From Verrucomicrobiota bacterium (GTDB lineage Bacteria; Verrucomicrobiota; Verrucomicrobiia; Opitutales; Intestinicryptomonadaceae), in assembly GCA_003343565.1 (NCBI GenBank), contig QALA01000058.1:1-14658 (forward strand): a stretch of DNA of 14,658 nt. Direction: 5' to 3'. Shown here piece by piece: positions 5,933 through 12,543 of this stretch. A program made the position numbers and the translations under genes. Each line of letters starts with the position of its first letter. Within the stretch, counting starts at the first letter, position 1. The notes under the pieces are model-generated. The model worked only from the letters and a program-made list of their open reading frames with translations, did no database searches and had not been told where the DNA came from.

Positions 5933-7159
5933 ATGAAAATAAGGGCTTTTAAAGGACTGACGCCGCTTTCCGGCGAGGCGGAGGCTATCGCAAGCCTTCC
6001 GTACGATGTCGTCAATTTTGAACAGGCTTGCGAACAGGCAAGGGGCAGGCCGCTGAGCTTTATGCGCGTGGTGCGTTCCGAGATAGAGCTTCCTGCGGGC
6101 ACGCCTCCGTATTCCGACGCGGTCTACCGCCACGCCAAGGAAAATTTTGACAAGCTTGTCGACGGCGGGCACCTCGTCCGCGAGCGGGCAGATTGCATGT
6201 ATCTTTACCGCCAGCAGATGGACGGACATTCCCAGACGGGGTTGGTTGCGGTATTTTCGGCTTCGGATTACGACTCCGGAGTGATAAAGAAGCACGAAAA
6301 AACCCGCGAGGACAAGGAGAACGACAGATACCGCCTCACCCGCACGCTGCGGGCGAATACGGGTCCGGCCTTCCTCACTGTCAGGGACGATAGCGGTTTG
6401 GAGGAAATCGTGGAGGACAAGTCCGACGCGGACGCGATCTTCGACTTTACCGCGGACGACGGCATACGCCACACCGTCTGGAGAATATCCGACCCCGATA
6501 AACTGAAGAAGATAACCGAAACTTTCGCCGCAATTTCTTGCGCGTATATCGCGGACGGCCATCACCGCAGCGCGAGCAACGCCCGCTGCGCCAGAATATT
6601 GGCCGCGGAGAATCCCGGCCACACGGGCGGCGAGGAGTACAACTGGTTTTTGTCGGTGGTGTTTCCGGCCGGCCAGCTGAAGGTGCTGCCGTACAACCGC
6701 GTAGTTCGAGACTTGGCGGGCTTGGATAGGGAGGAATTTTTGCGGAGGCTGTCGCAGGTCTGCGAAGTTTCCGAAACCGGCGCGAAAGAGCCGTCTGCGC
6801 CGAAACGCGCAAATATGTATCTCGGCGGAAAGTGGTACGCGCTCGATTTCGGCTCGGCCGACGGGCTTGATGCGGTTTCGTCGCTGGACGTGTCGCTCTT
6901 GCAGGACAGGGTGCTGGCTCCAATATTGAAAATAGGCGATCCGCGAACGGACGCGCGCATTGATTTTGTCGGGGGAATCAAGGGGGCGCGGGAGCTTGAG
7001 AGGCTCGTGGACGGAGGAGAATTCGCCGCGGCTTTCTCGATGTATCCGACCGGGGTTTCGCAGTTGATGTCGATAGCCGACGCCGGGCAGATAATGCCGC
7101 CCAAGAGCACTTGGTTTGAGCCGAAATTGCGCAGCGGACTCTTCGTGCACACGTTTTGA
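5933..7159 (+). CDS. DUF1015 (COG4198) family protein
   Basis: The 408 residues carry the hallmarks of DUF1015 proteins: an N-terminal SLPYDVV block (21-27), KKHEKTREDKENDRYRLTRT (119-138) and AYIADGHHRSASNARCAR (204-221), with a usual family length near 400. The His/Asp/Arg-rich blocks look like a nucleotide- or metal-binding catalytic centre. The family has no firmly established reaction that I can cite; a small-molecule kinase role has been discussed for related proteins, and homologues often lie beside serine-biosynthesis genes, which are absent here. There is no signal peptide, so it acts in the cytoplasm. The ATG at 5933 lacks a clear Shine-Dalgarno. The 88-base gap to the divergent AsmA-like start must hold both promoters, but none is convincing. 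Confidence 0.9.
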   Translation: MKIRAFKGLTPLSGEAEAIASLPYDVVNFEQACEQARGRPLSFMRVVRSEIELPAGTPPYSDAVYRHAKENFDKLVDGGHLVRERADCMYLYRQQMDGHSQTGLVAVFSASDYDSGVIKKHEKTREDKENDRYRLTRTLRANTGPAFLTVRDDSGLEEIVEDKSDADAIFDFTADDGIRHTVWRISDPDKLKKITETFAAISCAYIADGHHRSASNARCARILAAENPGHTGGEEYNWFLSVVFPAGQLKVLPYNRVVRDLAGLDREEFLRRLSQVCEVSETGAKEPSAPKRANMYLGGKWYALDFGSADGLDAVSSLDVSLLQDRVLAPILKIGDPRTDARIDFVGGIKGARELERLVDGGEFAAAFSMYPTGVSQLMSIADAGQIMPPKSTWFEPKLRSGLFVHTF

Positions 7160-7192
7160 GTCCGCGCGGTTCGCGCGATAGTCTGGCGCATT

Positions 7193-7226
7193 TTCGAACG
7201 GCGCAGGGGTTGCGAAGAATTTTTTT
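7193..7226 (+). terminator. Possible terminator of the DUF1015 gene
   Basis: TTCGAAC (7193-7199) pairs with GTT plus CGAA (7209-7211, 7213-7216) with one bulged G, followed by GAA and seven Ts (7220-7226). The stem is moderate. Its place 35 bases after the stop is right. Confidence 0.4.
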
Positions 7227-7753
7227 CGGCCGCTTTGGCGGCCGGGGAATGCGCTTCGCGTATGGCGTTTTTTGCGCGTTCGCTTTCTGCCGCGCGCGTG
7301 CGGCAGGCGCTTGCGCGCGTAAAGCATTGCGCGGTTTTTTGCGCGCGAGTGTCGCATGCGAGTTTTGCGAATGCGCGCATCATGCCGGATTTGCCTGCGT
7401 GCGGCAGAATGCGCCGCTTCAAGCTTTGCCGCGCGCGTGCTGAATATTTCCCGCTTTTTCGTTCGGGAAGTTGGGGATATTGTCGAGTAGTTTCGGTTTT
7501 TTTAGCGGCGTTTTTTTGCAGGCTTTGCCCGTCGGAAGGAAAGGGGGGAAGGTTTCAAATATTTTCCTTTTGGGGCGGGATTTTCCTGTTAGCGCAACTG
7601 TCTGCGGTCGGCGTCCTTCGCAGAGTTTTCGGCAAAGTTTTCTTTCTTGATTTTTACGGATTTTTGGCAGCTTTTCAAATCCGTCCCTCGCAAGCCAAGC
7701 GGAAGAATTTTTTTGCGCACTGTATGCGGAAGCGCGCGCGCAGTCCGCTTATC

Positions 7754-7770
7754 GCGCAAAGTGTTTGCGC
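7754..7770. promoter_or_regulatory. Perfect inverted repeat, possible operator
   Basis: GCGCAAA (7754-7760), spacer GTG, TTTGCGC (7764-7770). It lies about 80 bases upstream of the -35 of the beta-helix gene. It could be a regulator site or simply a hairpin; no T-run follows. Confidence 0.3.
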
Positions 7771-7828
7771 AAAATATCCGTGTAAAGTTTCTGTGTGCGC
7801 GCCGCGCGCCGACGGATTTTTAGCGTAC

Positions 7829-7841
7829 GAAGTTCGACTTC
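7829..7841. promoter_or_regulatory. Inverted repeat just upstream of the -35, possible activator site
   Basis: GAAGT (7829-7833), spacer TCG, ACTTC (7837-7841). Its centre falls near -53 relative to a start at about 7888, where activators of many promoters bind. The arms are only five bases, so chance is possible. Confidence 0.3.
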
Positions 7842-7851
7842 CAAAATATAC

Positions 7852-7881
7852 TTTACACATTGCGCCGCACATTAATATAAT
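7852..7881 (+). promoter_or_regulatory. Sigma70-type promoter of the beta-helix gene
   Basis: TTTACA (7852-7857) and a perfect TATAAT (7876-7881) are 18 bases apart in a locally AT-rich stretch. Transcription would start near 7888, giving a leader of about 33 bases that includes the AAGGGGG ribosome site. Confidence 0.65.
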
Positions 7882-7903
7882 AAATGTGTTAAAATAGATG
7901 AAC

Positions 7904-7910
7904 AAGGGGG
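7904..7910 (+). promoter_or_regulatory. Ribosome binding site that decides the start at 7921
   Basis: AAGGGGG ends at 7910, one base before the possible ATG at 7912 but 10 bases before the ATG at 7921. The first distance is too short for initiation. The second start also begins directly with a typical signal peptide. Confidence 0.65.
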
Positions 7911-7920
7911 AATGGAAATT

Positions 7921-10026
7921 ATGAAAAAATTGTTGATGTTATTTTGCGCGTCGGCCTTGTGCGTGTCCGCGGGGGCGGCAACCGAATTTTTCGTCGCTCC
8001 GGGCGGCTCCGATTCAGCCGGAGACGGAAGCGCGGCAAAGCCTTTTGCCACTTTCGGCAGAGCCGCCGAAGCCGTGATGTCCGCACCCGGAGGAAGCTAT
8101 AAGATAACCGTTGCGCCGGGCGACTACGAATTTCAAAAGTCCGTGCGTTTTACAAAATCCAAGATGAAGGGCAAAACGCTTTCGATCGTCGGGATTGACG
8201 ACGGCAAGAGGCGCGCAAGACTGCTGGGAGGGCGCACCGTGTCGGGCGACAATCTTTCGGAGGTGACGGATTCGGCGATATTGGCGAAAATCCCGAAAGA
8301 CGCGGAAGGAAAGCTCTATTTTCTCGACCTCAAAAAATTCGGAATGACCGACTACGGCAAGCTTGGCCGCCGCGGCTGGGGATACGGAAATCCGGCGTTT
8401 GAAATGGAGGCGCACAAAAACTACAAGGCGCTCACGTGCGCCAGATATCCGAATACCGTAAAGCCCGCGCCGATTGGAGAGGTTCTGGACCACGGGACAA
8501 TCACGCACGATGTGGTAGGCCTGAAGAAAATCGAGCGCGATCCGAATCCGCGCGGCGGAACGTTTGTCTTCGACAGCCCGCGCCTGACCCGCTGGGTCGG
8601 AGCTTCGGATCCGTGGATAGCGGGAAATATGTCCACCGGTTGGGCGTACGAGCACACTCCGATAAGGTCCATAGACGCGGACAAAAAGTCGATTACGCTC
8701 GGCGCGCCCTCGGTATACGGGGTCTGGTCTAACACTCCAAAGGACAGCGAAAGAGGCTATCCGGCGCGCGCGGATTTGGGCGTGCGGGGATTTCACATTT
8801 TCAATCTCATCGAGGAGGCCGACGCCGACGGCGAATACTACATCGACAGAAAAAACGGAATATTTTACGTGATTCTGAAAGAGGTGCCGACCAAAGACGA
8901 CTCGTTCACATTCTCGCTCGTTTCGGCTCCGCTGCTCGAATTTAGGGACGTATCCGGCGTGTCGATTTCCAATGTCGACATATCGATTTCCCGCGGTGCC
9001 GGGCTGGCCGTTTCGAACTGTTCAAACTTCGAGATAAGCGGCTGCGTGTTTAGCGGCTGCAAGCTTGGTGCCGACATTTTCGGGAACAACATAAAAGTCG
9101 ACCGCTGTATCGTGCGCCACAACGCGGCGGGCGGAATGGTCTTTCGCGGCGGCGACGAAAAGACCCTTTCGCGCGCAAATTCGGAAATAACGAACACCGA
9201 ATTTTACGAGAACGCAACGCGCCGCGAGCGCGGTTCCCATGCGCTGACAATCAGGGGAGTGGGATTGCGCCTGGCCAACTGCCACTTCCACGACCACCCC
9301 GACCATACTGTCGTTTACGGCGGGAGCTATGTCACCATTGAGCGCAACATATTTGAGCGTTGTTGCAGAAACGCCAGCGATATGGGCGTCATATACGGCG
9401 GCGGAATCAGCGGCGCGCACGGCAGGATTGTGCGCTACAATTTCTTTACCGAAAACCTCGTAAACGAGGGGGACGACAGATCTTTTATTTGCGGCGTCTA
9501 TCTCGACGAGGGCGGATTCGACCTCAATGTGCACGACAATATCTTCTGCCGCACAGGGACGCAGGCAAAGTCTCCGGCTTTCGGCGCGATTTACGTTCAC
9601 GGCGGCGCGAACGCAAGGGCGACAAACAACGTGTTCATCGACTGCGACTCCGCATTCGGCTGCCAGCCGTGGGGCGACAAGCGCTATTCCGACAAGCTTG
9701 AAAACGTCAAGAACAACCGCAAGCCCACCTGGGAAATGATGAATTCGGAAGTTTACAAGAAGGCCTATCCGCCTATTGAAAAAATGCTTGATCCGTCGCA
9801 GCCGCGTTTGAACTACGCGGAAAACAACAGGGTGTTCGGCTCTTCAATGGCCATGAACGGGGACTTGTGCCTGCGCGGCAACAGAAATATTTTTCCGAAA
9901 GAGGGAGTGTCGAGAGGCATGCTGTTTGAGAAGAAAAACTGGACTCTCGCAGACGTCAAAAAATATTTTGGCGACGACCCGCTCGTGAAAAAGATTCTGT
10001 CGGTTCCGATGGGAATATTGAAGTAG
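7921..10026 (+). CDS. Secreted right-handed parallel beta-helix protein, GH141-like
   Basis: From the ATG at 7921 it has 701 residues. Residues 1-19 form a Sec signal peptide (MKKLLMLFCASALCVSAGA). The mature start, FFVAPGGSDSAGDG then AAKPFATFGRAAEAV, is the standard opening of large extracellular beta-helix glycan-active proteins. A GGRTVSG block and an EMEAHKNYKALTCARYPNT block (a beta-sandwich insertion in GH141-like proteins) follow. From about 345 the sequence shows helix coils with regular Asn/Ile/Gly ladders. Near 454-500 lie HDHPDHTVVYGG and RNASDMGVIYGGG, the segment that in GH141-like proteins carries conserved acidic residues, then a run of GIYLDE/NN-V coils. GH141 includes fucosidase- and xylanase-type enzymes; polysaccharide lyases share the fold. 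Substrate cannot be read from sequence. It appears to be a single-gene transcription unit. Confidence 0.9.
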   Translation: MKKLLMLFCASALCVSAGAATEFFVAPGGSDSAGDGSAAKPFATFGRAAEAVMSAPGGSYKITVAPGDYEFQKSVRFTKSKMKGKTLSIVGIDDGKRRARLLGGRTVSGDNLSEVTDSAILAKIPKDAEGKLYFLDLKKFGMTDYGKLGRRGWGYGNPAFEMEAHKNYKALTCARYPNTVKPAPIGEVLDHGTITHDVVGLKKIERDPNPRGGTFVFDSPRLTRWVGASDPWIAGNMSTGWAYEHTPIRSIDADKKSITLGAPSVYGVWSNTPKDSERGYPARADLGVRGFHIFNLIEEADADGEYYIDRKNGIFYVILKEVPTKDDSFTFSLVSAPLLEFRDVSGVSISNVDISISRGAGLAVSNCSNFEISGCVFSGCKLGADIFGNNIKVDRCIVRHNAAGGMVFRGGDEKTLSRANSEITNTEFYENATRRERGSHALTIRGVGLRLANCHFHDHPDHTVVYGGSYVTIERNIFERCCRNASDMGVIYGGGISGAHGRIVRYNFFTENLVNEGDDRSFICGVYLDEGGFDLNVHDNIFCRTGTQAKSPAFGAIYVHGGANARATNNVFIDCDSAFGCQPWGDKRYSDKLENVKNNRKPTWEMMNSEVYKKAYPPIEKMLDPSQPRLNYAENNRVFGSSMAMNGDLCLRGNRNIFPKEGVSRGMLFEKKNWTLADVKKYFGDDPLVKKILSVPMGILK

Positions 10027-10496
10027 TCCGCCGCTCAAGGGAAGATGCGTTGCGCGAACGCGCTTTGCTCAAATTCGCGCATACGCCGGTTTTTGCCCTG
10101 CGGACTCTTGTTGCGGAAGTTTTTGGCGCCTTCTGAAATTTTTGCGGAAAGTGCTGCGCGCGGCGAAACGCGCGTCTTTTGGGGAGAGCGCATTTGGTAT
10201 ATTTGCCATATTTGACGCGGCATAATATTGTCGCATTGTTCCATTCCTTCATTGCCTCATAAATTGTGTCCGGCTGTCTGGCAGTTTGGGGTATGTTTGT
10301 CGGCATTCGGCCTTTTGCATGTGCGCGCTTTTGATTCGTGCGTTTTTTGGTTTGTGCGCTTTGTTCAGATTCTCGCAAATTCAATTCGCGAATGCTGCAG
10401 CCGCACGAAACCTATCGGTTTCTTCCGCCCTTTTAATCGTTTGGAAATGAAAAATTTTGCCGGCACAATTAGGCAGATTTTAGACAGAAACATGTA
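10027..10496. other. Spacer between the beta-helix and flavodoxin genes
   Basis: No credible gene is seen; the frame at 10228-10515 is Cys/Phe/Arg-rich without a domain pattern. A possible weak terminator is the stem GCGCG (10156-10160) with CGCGC (10169-10173) followed by GTCTTTT. The plus strand is again rich in T and G. A perfect inverted repeat at 10407-10422 is listed separately. Confidence 0.4.
10407..10422. promoter_or_regulatory. Perfect inverted repeat upstream of the flavodoxin promoter
   Basis: GAAACC (10407-10412), loop TATC, GGTTTC (10417-10422). It lies about 75 bases upstream of the proposed -35. It could be a regulator site or a small hairpin; the following bases (TTCCGCCCTTTT) only loosely resemble a terminator tail. 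Confidence 0.3.
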
Positions 10497-10526
10497 TTTA
10501 CTCTCCTCCGGATAAAATGGTAATAT
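10497..10526 (+). promoter_or_regulatory. Possible promoter of the flavodoxin gene
   Basis: TTTACT (10497-10502) and TAATAT (10521-10526) are 18 bases apart. Each matches the consensus at four of six positions. A second -10-like TAAAAT sits at 10513-10518 without a matching -35. Confidence 0.35.
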
Positions 10527-10555
10527 CGAAATGCAATAAGGAGAAAGGTATCCCG

Positions 10556-11119
10556 ATGAAAAGAAAAGAATTTATCGCAATGATTCCCGCGTCCCTTCTG
10601 GCGGCCAAAACTTGGGCGCAAAAACAGGAGAGCGCCAAAGGCGGAAAAATGCTTATAGCGTACTACTCGTGGAGCGGAAATACGCGGCATCTGGCAAACG
10701 TAATCAAGGAGGCTACAAAAGCCGATATTGTGGAAATAGTCCCGGAAAAGCCCTATCCGAGCGGATATAGGCAAACCGTCGACCAGGCGAAGAAGGAAAT
10801 AGACGCGGAATACAAGGCGCCGATAAAGACCAAAGTTCCGAATCTGGCCGAATACGACATCGTGTTTGTCGGCTCGCCCAACTGGTGGGGCACTATATCG
10901 TCGCCGGTGAGGACATTTCTTGCCGAAAACGACTTTTCTGGAAAGAAGATCGCGCCGTTCATGACGCACGAGGGCAGCCGCATGGGACGCGCCGTCGGCG
11001 ACATAAAAAAGCTCTGCGGCAAGTCCGAGATTCTCGATGCGCTTCCGATACGGGGCGGGTCGGTAAAAAATTCTGCGGGGGAAGCGCAAAATTGGCTCAA
11101 GAGGTTGGGAGTAATCTGA
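10556..11119 (+). CDS. Exported flavodoxin
   Basis: The ATG at 10556 is preceded by AAGGAG and AAAGG at 10538-10548, and the protein then begins with a short export-type N-terminus (MKRKEFIAMIPASLLAAKTWAQ). An earlier in-frame ATG at 10517 lies before this ribosome site and would bury the signal. The mature 165 residues form a flavodoxin domain: LIAYYSWSGNTRHLA (33-47) is the phosphate-binding loop for FMN, VFVGSPNWWGTISSPVRTFL (103-122) the second FMN loop, and APFMTHEGSRMGRAVGDI (133-150) the third. It resembles the short flavodoxin_4-type proteins of gut bacteria. The family carries electrons on FMN. Export is notable because most flavodoxins are cytoplasmic; RKEFI faintly recalls a Tat motif but lacks the twin Arg. 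The reductase gene 77 bases downstream may share its transcript. Confidence 0.9.
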   Translation: MKRKEFIAMIPASLLAAKTWAQKQESAKGGKMLIAYYSWSGNTRHLANVIKEATKADIVEIVPEKPYPSGYRQTVDQAKKEIDAEYKAPIKTKVPNLAEYDIVFVGSPNWWGTISSPVRTFLAENDFSGKKIAPFMTHEGSRMGRAVGDIKKLCGKSEILDALPIRGGSVKNSAGEAQNWLKRLGVI

Positions 11120-11196
11120 AGCGTTCCCGTCGGCTAAAATCGGCATTCGCTTGAGCCGGCGGCGCAAATGTCGACAATTCAAAAACAGTTCCTTCG

Positions 11197-11907
11197 ATGA
11201 GACCGAAAATAATATGCCACATGATGGCGTCTGTGGACGGCCGCCTTGTGACGGATCGCTATACTCCGCCATTTGACGGGAAAGACGCGGACGACGTGAT
11301 AAACCGCTATTTCGACGTGTGCAAGCTCCTGAAAGGGCAGGCGGAAATATTGGGGCGCGCAACCGTACACCGCCACTTTATGCCAAAACTTTTCAGGGCG
11401 AAAAATCCGTCGCCGGCGCGCGCGCCGAAGCCGTTTGTCGGAAAACTCAGAAGAGGGGCAATCCCGACAATCGTGTTGGACGCCCGCGGAAAGACGCTTT
11501 ACGAGGCCGGCAAAATGTCCGCCGACTTCATCGCCGTCGTCGGGGAGGGCGCGCCTAAAGAGTACCTCGCCCACATGCGGGAAATGGGAGTTTCTTACGT
11601 ATTCGCCGGTTCCGACGGAAAAAATCTGCCGAAGGCCATGGACGCCATCGGGGAAATTTTCGGATTCAAGCGCGTATTGCTCGAAGGCGGGGGAATAGTC
11701 AACGGGGAATTTCTGAAGGCCGGGCTGATTGACGAATTGAGCCTCGTCGTATATCCCGGTATCGACGGCCTTTCTTCTGCGCCCTCCATATTTGAGTATG
11801 CCGGAAAGCGGGGCGAACTTCCCGCAAGCGGGCAATCGCTGGAATTTGTCTCCGCCAAGCCTATTGGTGACGGCGTCGTCTGGCTGAGGTACAAATTCCA
11901 CCGATAA
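11197..11907 (+). CDS. RibD C-terminal domain (DHFR-fold) reductase
   Basis: The 236 residues form one RibD_C/dihydrofolate-reductase-like domain. MASVDGRL (10-17) is the N-terminal substrate/NADPH motif, ILGRATV (51-57) the second strand-loop, and LLEGGGIVNGEFLKAGLIDELSLVVYP (161-187) the C-terminal signature. There is no deaminase domain, so it is not a full bifunctional RibD. Members reduce pyrimidine or pterin-like substrates with NADPH; the substrate here is unknown. It lacks a signal peptide, unlike the flavodoxin before it. No terminator is visible in the 77-base gap, which suggests co-transcription. No clear Shine-Dalgarno precedes the ATG at 11197, but the domain begins immediately after it. 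Confidence 0.88.
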   Translation: MRPKIICHMMASVDGRLVTDRYTPPFDGKDADDVINRYFDVCKLLKGQAEILGRATVHRHFMPKLFRAKNPSPARAPKPFVGKLRRGAIPTIVLDARGKTLYEAGKMSADFIAVVGEGAPKEYLAHMREMGVSYVFAGSDGKNLPKAMDAIGEIFGFKRVLLEGGGIVNGEFLKAGLIDELSLVVYPGIDGLSSAPSIFEYAGKRGELPASGQSLEFVSAKPIGDGVVWLRYKFHR

Positions 11908-12065
11908 CGTCCCGCCGAAGCCGTCGAATCATTCAGGCCGCCAAATAACTTTTGTAGGGGGCGGGCAGGGCATTCGGAAAATTGGAATATCCGGAAAAAT
12001 TTTTTTGCTCTCGGACACAAAAAACGGTGGCGCGAAATCCGTTTGTATTCCGGGATATTTTATTC

Positions 12066-12450
12066 TTATTTTTTCGCAGCAAGGTGCCGGAAGATGCGGG
12101 AGCGGAATCTGTCCTATTTTTAAAGTGGCGGGCTTTGGGGCGATGAGCTGGAAATTTTGCGGTACGGCCGGAAATTAAAAAATATTCCGCCTTGCGTGCG
12201 GCGTCAAAGTCGTCGTGGAATGCCGTGTGGCAAACGGTGCGTTCTTCGCTCCGTTTTCCTTTATTTCTTCGCGGCAAAGTGTCGGAAGATGCGGGGAAGA
12301 GCGGAATCTGCCACATTTTTGAAGCGGCGGGGCTTTGGGGCGATGAGGCGAAAATTTTGCGGGTCGGCCGGAAATAAAAAAATCTTCCGCCTTGTGCGCG
12401 GCGTCAAAGTCGTCGGGGAATGCTGAGGGACAAACGGTGCGTTCTTCGCT
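12066..12450. repeat. Two-copy imperfect tandem direct repeat, unit about 185-190 bases
   Basis: Copy 1 (about 12066-12250) and copy 2 (about 12261-12450) align along their whole length, offset by 195 bases at the left end and 200 at the right. Shared blocks include GGAAGATGCGG, AGCGGAATCTG, GCTTTGGGGCGATGAG, GCGTCAAAGTCGTCG and CAAACGGTGCGTTCTTCGCT. By eye they agree at well over four-fifths of positions, with small insertions (for example GAAG or similar near 12297). Each copy has a GGCCGGAA...TTCCGCC imperfect inversion. The differences are scattered single bases and short indels with no codon pattern, so the repeat is most likely non-coding. Confidence 0.85.
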
Positions 12451-12461
12451 TCTGCGGGCGC

Positions 12462-12492
12462 AAAAAAAAGCGCGAATCGCGTAGATTCGCGC
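12462..12492 (-). terminator. Strong intrinsic terminator of the lnt operon
   Basis: Read leftward, a perfect nine-pair stem (GCGCGAATC at 12470-12478 with GATTCGCGC at 12484-12492, loop of five) is followed by eight Us (complement of 12469-12462). It lies about 50 bases after the stop at 12544. Confidence 0.92.
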
Positions 12493-12543
12493 GGAGTAAA
12501 CGGAAAGGTAAATTAAAGTGCTTATAGGGGACGGACGGAGAAA

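Larger units (their letters stand above)
7160..7851. other. Long spacer, G/T-rich on plus strand, no supported gene
   Basis: About 700 bases lie between the DUF1015 stop and the beta-helix promoter. An open frame spans 7235-7897, but its translation is rich in Cys, Arg and Phe, has no domain pattern and covers the promoter, so I treat it as chance. Hairpins are visible at 7163-7177 (CGCGCG, loop GTT), 7227-7244 (CGGCCGC, loop TTTG) and 7287-7306 (CTGCCGC, loop GCGCGT). GCGCGC occurs repeatedly. The part nearest the promoter holds two inverted repeats listed separately. A small RNA or long regulatory region is possible but unproven. Confidence 0.45.
11908..12543. other. Convergent spacer holding a tandem repeat and a terminator
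   Basis: This lies between the plus-strand reductase and the minus-strand acidic-tail gene. It contains a two-copy direct repeat (12066-12450) and the terminator at 12462-12492. Open frames across it on both strands repeat the same phrases because they read the duplicated DNA, and none has a ribosome site or domain. No clear terminator for the reductase gene is seen; CGGA...TCCG followed by an A/T run near 11968-12008 is weak. Confidence 0.5.

Noticed and set aside
5906..7357. Minus-strand frame of 483 residues
   Set aside because: It is antisense to the DUF1015 gene, whose family motifs are unmistakable on the plus strand.
7235..7897. Plus-strand 220-residue frame
   Set aside because: It runs through the beta-helix promoter, is Cys/Phe/Arg-rich and lacks a ribosome site. 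Its hydrophobic patches come from T-rich DNA.
11933..12426. Frames of 127 (minus) and 89 (plus) residues
   Set aside because: They read the tandem repeat. The differences between copies include indels that are not multiples of three and show no codon bias.
12066..12450. CRISPR array or insertion sequence
   Set aside because: There are only two long copies, no short identical repeats with unique spacers, no terminal inverted repeats and no transposase.
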